Positions 60,607 through 64,000 of a stretch of 64,000 nt of DNA are shown in pieces. The notes beneath the pieces are model-generated. The model saw only the letters and a program-made list of their open reading frames with translations, did not search any database and was not told the origin of the DNA. The stretch lies in assembly GCA_016793805.1 (NCBI GenBank), contig JAEUIZ010000040.1, forward strand, positions 124,001 through 188,000. Reading direction: 5' to 3'. This DNA is from Phycisphaerae bacterium. GTDB lineage: Bacteria; Planctomycetota; Phycisphaerae; Phycisphaerales; UBA1924. How positions within the stretch are numbered: the first letter of the stretch is position 1; every line of letters starts with the position of its first letter. Both the position numbers and the translations under genes were made by a program.

Positions 60607-61089
60607 CTAGCGGTCGTTGTTGGCGATGGAGGTGCAGGCGATGAGCGTCGCGTCGGCGTCCACGGCGATGCCCCGACCTCCGTTGCCTTGGGCGGTTATG
60701 GCGTCGACGCGGCAGCCGCGGACACCGACGAGGCGGAGTCCGTCGCCCCCCCACCGCATGATCGTGCCGTTGCGGACCGTGACGGGCCCTTTGCAGGCCT
60801 TCCCGGCGAGGATGCCGGGCGTGGCGGAGTGACCGTCGCCGGCCAGCGTGTGCCCGCCGAGGTCGAGGGAGACGTTCGAGGCGTCGATCGTGATCGCGGG
60901 CTGCCCGCCCGTGATGGTGGCGTCCTCGGCGAGGCGGTAGCGGCCGGGCCAGTTGATGGTGGTGGGCAGATCGGCGGCGAAAAGGAGCACGTCGGCGGCA
61001 TGCTGCGAGGGGTTGAGGGCGTGTGCGGTGTTCCGCGCGTGCCGAGCGTGCCATCGTCCGGTCGCGTCTCCTGTGCTGGTCATGGACAT
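60607..61089 (-). CDS. Short right-handed beta-helix-like protein
   Basis: The 160-residue product has beta-helix rungs: 'DATITGGQPAITIDASNVSLDLGGHTLAGDG', with landmarks AITIDASNVSLDLGGHTL, 'GPVTVRNGTIMRWGGDGLRLVG' and 'CRVDAITAQGNGGRGIAVDADATLIACTSIANNDR'. Parallel beta-helix proteins of this kind are normally longer and secreted. This one has no signal peptide and stops after about five rungs, so it may be a truncated remnant or a stand-alone short helix. The start is ATG 61089 with AGGGA close upstream. An 11-C homopolymer sits in the leader. It is convergent with hppA. Confidence 0.6.
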   Translation of the reverse strand: MSMTSTGDATGRWHARHARNTAHALNPSQHAADVLLFAADLPTTINWPGRYRLAEDATITGGQPAITIDASNVSLDLGGHTLAGDGHSATPGILAGKACKGPVTVRNGTIMRWGGDGLRLVGVRGCRVDAITAQGNGGRGIAVDADATLIACTSIANNDR

Positions 61090-61118
61090 CGTTCCCTAGC
61101 CCTCTGCGGGCGACTCCG

Positions 61119-61129
61119 CCCCCCCCCCC
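61119..61129. repeat. Homopolymer of 11 C (G on the coding strand)
   Basis: Eleven consecutive C on the + strand lie 30-40 bp before the start of the beta-helix gene. Such tracts slip easily and can vary expression. In this frame a stop lies between the tract and the ATG, so it cannot alter the protein itself. Confidence 0.8.
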
Positions 61130-61243
61130 TCCCCGCCCCAACAGTGCGGCAACGGCGCGAGAAGCGGACAAGAAAGCGATCGACGCGCGGGAAGGCCGGG
61201 GGCTCCCACGCCCGTGCGGCGGGCATTCTCGGGATCAACGAAA

Positions 61244-61267
61244 GCCCCCGCGGTGGGCCGCGGGGGC
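61244..61267 (-). terminator. Intrinsic terminator of the 61297 gene
   Basis: GCCCCCGCGG and CCGCGGGGGC form a perfect 10-bp stem around a four-base loop; on the minus strand TTTCGTTG follows. Confidence 0.8.
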
Positions 61268-61296
61268 GTTGTGAGCGACGGTGCGGCGAGGAGGTG

Positions 61297-63099
61297 TCAA
61301 GGGCAGCCGGCGGCGAACTTGTTGAGGAAGCAGGTGAAGTCGTTGATGTTGAGAATGGGCGGGGCGGTGGAGCCGTCGCAGTTGGCGAGCGGGTCGCCCG
61401 CGGCGTAGCGGTTCATGAAGCAGGAGAAGTCGTTGACGTTCAGCGACGGAGAGGCGAGGCTGGCGTCGCAGTTGGCGTAGCAGGGCTGGGTGGCGCGGAG
61501 GGTGAAGTCGCCCGTGGCGCCGTTGTACCCGCTGACGCGGATCCAGACGGTCTCGCCGGCACGCATGAACGTGGAGACCTTGGACCACCGCTGCGGGGGC
61601 GTGAAGTCGTCGTTGCACGCGATCTGGTGGGCCAGGTCGCCCACGGGCGAGGAGTAGAGCGAGAGGACGGTGTCGAACCCGAGGACGGGCTCGTAGGTCG
61701 AGAACTCGACGGCGCCGGTGGAGGGCGCGGTGTGCTTGTACCAGACGTCGGGCGTGGTGTTGGAGTTGCCGCAGGAGGCCTGGCCGTCGGGCGTGGCGAC
61801 GGTGGTGCAGCCCTGGAAGTAGTTGGCGAATGGCCTGGCCTGGCTGATGTCGTCGCTGCCGGTGTGGAGGTCGATGGGTCGAGTCATGACGCCGCCGGCG
61901 AAGGAGACGTTGCCGGGGTGGAGGTTGGGGTTGCCGATGATGTAGTGGCCGTCGGAGATGTCGCCGGAGTTGATGAGGCCGCCGAACGCGCTGCCGAGGG
62001 GAAGGGTGATCCGACCCTCGCGGACCCACGTGCTGCCGTCGCGACGGAAGAAGCGGTGGGTGGTGACCGGGTTGCCGTTGACGAATCCGATGCCGCTGGT
62101 CATGGCGTTGAAGACATCGATGGCGACGGCCTGCCCCGCGACGCCTTCTGGGCCGCCGACGAGTTTGGCCTCTTGATTCCAGGCGGCGCCATCGAAGGCA
62201 AAGACGTACATGCCGGGATCGAAGGCGGGAGCGTTCGCAGGCTCGCATCCCACGGCGGCACGAGTTCCATAGACGGCAACGGAGGAACCGAAGCGAGCGC
62301 CGGCGGTGGGATCGGCGGGGGTGAGGGCCTGCACGAACTGCCAAGAGCCCGAGACAGATTTGAACACGAAGGCGGCACCGGCGTCGGGCATGCCGGGCTG
62401 GTCATACATCGGGGCCCCGACGACCAGGATCGAGCCGTCGGTCGCGACGGCGGAGCCGAAGGCGGCGCCGGCCTGCACGGCGTGCGTCAACTTCTGCTGC
62501 TGGGTCCAGGGGTTTCCGATGCCCGAAGTTCCGAAGCGATAGACCGCACCGGCATCCGCGGCGCCGGGCAGGTCGCACCCCGGGGCACCTGCCCAGATGG
62601 TGGCAGAGCGATTGGTCAGGCCGAGCGAGAAGCCGTCTTCCGGGGCGAGGTCGTCGGAGACGAGCCGCTGGCGGAAGGTCCATCCGAAGCCGCTGCGGGA
62701 GTAGACGAAGACGGAGCCGGAAGGCCCGGCACCGTTGGGCACGAGGCCCTCGGTGGTGCCGACGACGAGGATGTCGGCGTCGAGTGACATGGTGTTGCCG
62801 AAGCGGTCGTGCGGGGTGCTGAGTCCTGGCAGGGGCGTCACCTTTGGGCCCTGCACCCAAGCGCCGTTGATGTCGAGGAACCAGGTGTAGACCGCGCCGG
62901 TGTCTTGGCCGAGGGGGTTGTCGCAGAAGGGCGCGGAGGCGACGAGGTTGTCGGTCTGGAACGCGACCCGCCAGCCGAGGGCGTCGTTGGGCTGCTTGTC
63001 GAAGGCGGTGAGCGTCTGGCTGCTGCATTGGGCGCGGGCGGCGCCGGCGGCGAGCAGGACAGCGAGCGGGGCAAGGCAGCGGGCATGGTTCGGGCGCAT
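61297..63099 (-). CDS. Secreted FG-GAP-type propeller protein with GC-type dockerin tail
   Basis: The 600-residue product starts MRPNHARCLAPLAVLLAAGAARA, a signal peptide. Residues 30-390 contain repeats such as 'DRFGNTMSLDADILVVGTTEG', 'AAFGSAVATDGSILVVGAPM' and 'ARFGSSVAVYGTRAAVGCEPA', the FG-GAP/integrin-like propeller pattern. Residues 410-530 form a jelly-roll-like domain with 'DVWYKHTAPSTGAVEFSTYE' and 'VLSLYSSP', as in pre-peptidase C-terminal type domains. The C terminus has two tail repeats and ends 'FAAGCP'. AGGAG lies seven bases before ATG 63099. It likely has a binding role at the surface; no enzyme is seen. Confidence 0.88.
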   Translation of the reverse strand: MRPNHARCLAPLAVLLAAGAARAQCSSQTLTAFDKQPNDALGWRVAFQTDNLVASAPFCDNPLGQDTGAVYTWFLDINGAWVQGPKVTPLPGLSTPHDRFGNTMSLDADILVVGTTEGLVPNGAGPSGSVFVYSRSGFGWTFRQRLVSDDLAPEDGFSLGLTNRSATIWAGAPGCDLPGAADAGAVYRFGTSGIGNPWTQQQKLTHAVQAGAAFGSAVATDGSILVVGAPMYDQPGMPDAGAAFVFKSVSGSWQFVQALTPADPTAGARFGSSVAVYGTRAAVGCEPANAPAFDPGMYVFAFDGAAWNQEAKLVGGPEGVAGQAVAIDVFNAMTSGIGFVNGNPVTTHRFFRRDGSTWVREGRITLPLGSAFGGLINSGDISDGHYIIGNPNLHPGNVSFAGGVMTRPIDLHTGSDDISQARPFANYFQGCTTVATPDGQASCGNSNTTPDVWYKHTAPSTGAVEFSTYEPVLGFDTVLSLYSSPVGDLAHQIACNDDFTPPQRWSKVSTFMRAGETVWIRVSGYNGATGDFTLRATQPCYANCDASLASPSLNVNDFSCFMNRYAAGDPLANCDGSTAPPILNINDFTCFLNKFAAGCP

Positions 63100-63180
63100 G
63101 AGAGTCTCCTGGATCGAGCGGGCCAAGGAGCCGGCGCTCGGTGTGCGAGGTCATGCGCCATGGGGCGCCGCGAGGGCCAG

Positions 63181-63210
63181 GAAAAACGAGAAACCCCCGC
63201 CGCGGGGGCG
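63181..63210 (-). terminator. Intrinsic terminator of the 63249 gene
   Basis: On the minus strand CCCCCGCGGCGGGGG forms a GC hairpin followed by TTTCTCGTTTTTC. Confidence 0.75.
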
Positions 63211-63248
63211 AGGGTCTTGAGGGGGGGAGTGGCCGACTGGCGAGGCGC

Positions 63249-64000
63249 TTACGGGCAGCCAGCGGCGAACTTGTTGAGGAAGCAGGTGAAGTCGTTGACG
63301 TTGAGGATGGGCGGCGTGGTGGAGGCGTCGCAGTTGGCGTACGGATCGCCGGCGGAGAACTTGTTCTGGAAGCAGACGAAGTCGTTGACGTTGAGCACCG
63401 GGGCGACGGCGGAGTTGTCGCAGTTGGCGTAGCACCACTGGGTGATCTGGAACTCGTAGGCTCCGCGGTCGATGTGGGGCGCGGCACCGGGGCCGGTGTT
63501 GGCGACGCTGGGGACATCGACGCGGCGCGACTTGCCGTCGAGATCGAAGGGGATGGGCTCGTTCCAGATGCCGTTGCCGTTGAGGTCGCCGACATCGTTG
63601 GGGATCACGGAGGCGTCGGCGGCATCGATGCAGGGGGAGGCCTGTCGGAGGCGGCAATCGTCGTCGAAGTCGCCGACGATGTTGTTCGCTCCGTCGGCGT
63701 CGACGAAGAGGGGATCGGGGTCCTGGCCCTGCACGGTGCTGAAGGACTTGGTGAGGAACGACCCGTGGTTGGTCACGGTGGTGATCTGCTGCTGGACGGT
63801 GGTTCCGAGTTGGGCGGTGTTGCCCCAGACGATGGAGTTGCGGAGTTCGGCGTCGGTGCCGGTGGAGACGTAGATGCCGCCGACGTCGTTGGTGGCGGTG
63901 TTCCTGGAGACGGTGCAGTTCCAGAGTTTGAGCCACTGGGCATCGCCCGCGGCGTAGATCGCGCCGCCGGTGGTGTTGGCGTGGTTGCCCGAGAAGAAGC
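63249..64000 (-). CDS. Choice-of-anchor-Q/beta-helix protein with GC-type dockerin tail (5' end outside window)
   Basis: The frame is open to the last base of the window, so at least 250 C-terminal residues are visible. 'WNCTVSRNTATNDVGGIYVST' and 'LRNSIVWGNTAQLG' are rungs of a parallel beta-helix. 'DPLFVDADGANN', 'CRLRQASPCIDAAD' and 'VPNDVGDLNGNG'-like 'IPNDVGDLNGNGIW' are the end signature of choice-of-anchor-Q proteins. After 'DRGAYEFQITQW' come two tail repeats and the end 'FAAGCP'. These proteins often lie at the cell surface. Signal peptide and N-terminal part cannot be judged. A terminator follows. Confidence 0.85.
   Translation of the reverse strand, partial: FFSGNHANTTGGAIYAAGDAQWLKLWNCTVSRNTATNDVGGIYVSTGTDAELRNSIVWGNTAQLGTTVQQQITTVTNHGSFLTKSFSTVQGQDPDPLFVDADGANNIVGDFDDDCRLRQASPCIDAADASVIPNDVGDLNGNGIWNEPIPFDLDGKSRRVDVPSVANTGPGAAPHIDRGAYEFQITQWCYANCDNSAVAPVLNVNDFVCFQNKFSAGDPYANCDASTTPPILNVNDFTCFLNKFAAGCP

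Overview
The window reads as chromosomal DNA of a high-GC planctomycete, most likely a member of the Phycisphaerae. The strongest evidence is nine secreted-type proteins (one broken, one cut by the window edge) that end in the same two-copy, Cys-containing C-terminal tail: 'YANCDGST', a Pro/Leu stretch, 'NVNDF-x-CFLN', then 'FAAG'. I know this tail from Phycisphaerae proteins called GC-type dockerin domain-anchored. Kdo transferase, an LPS-kinase-like protein, an LPS-core-type glycosyltransferase and an LpxH-like phosphatase indicate a Gram-negative envelope with lipid A/LPS. No phage, insertion sequence, CRISPR array or integrase was seen.

Layout. 1-10 kb: end of a spermidine-synthase-like gene, aroC, LpxH-like phosphatase, dnaK, then sulfotransferase and FkbM methyltransferase genes and unknowns. 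10-17 kb: kelch/dockerin protein, glnS, a Gly-rich RRM protein, an unknown and a choice-of-anchor-B dockerin protein. 17-30 kb: CorC-like transporter, CmoB-like methyltransferase, tRNA-Val(UAC), waaA, oxidoreductase-like protein, RNase P RNA with terminator, kbl, a PilZ-receiver-HPt-like regulator, LPS kinase and glycosyltransferase, a DEAD-box helicase coupled to a lipoprotein hydrolase. 30-40 kb: large secreted metalloprotease, UbiA prenyltransferase and a cluster of secreted dockerin-tailed proteins including a decayed tandem copy. 40-51 kb: LemA pair, smpB, trpA, antiporter, Tat-type oxidoreductase, GH38 alpha-mannosidase and small unknowns. 51-61 kb: rpsO-pnp, a dockerin protein with a possible papain-like domain and a P-domain, rpsU and a membrane pyrophosphatase. 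61-64 kb: a short beta-helix gene and two more dockerin-tailed proteins.

How it works together. Housekeeping genes (aroC, trpA, dnaK, glnS, smpB, rnpB, rpsO, pnp, rpsU, RNA helicase, RRM protein) alternate with envelope and secretion genes. The dockerin-tailed proteins share only the signal peptide and the tail, so the tail probably directs them to one common surface or periplasmic site.

Two sequence-level patterns stand out. At least eight genes have a TACNNT -10-like hexamer only 5-7 nt before the start codon, which suggests leaderless transcripts. Most of the others have a clear Shine-Dalgarno. Strand composition is saw-toothed: the + strand is C-rich up to about 10.0 kb, switches to G-rich, drifts back to C-rich, and switches again to G-rich near 48.7 kb, inside the alpha-mannosidase gene. 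Base counts quoted were made by eye on single 60-base lines.
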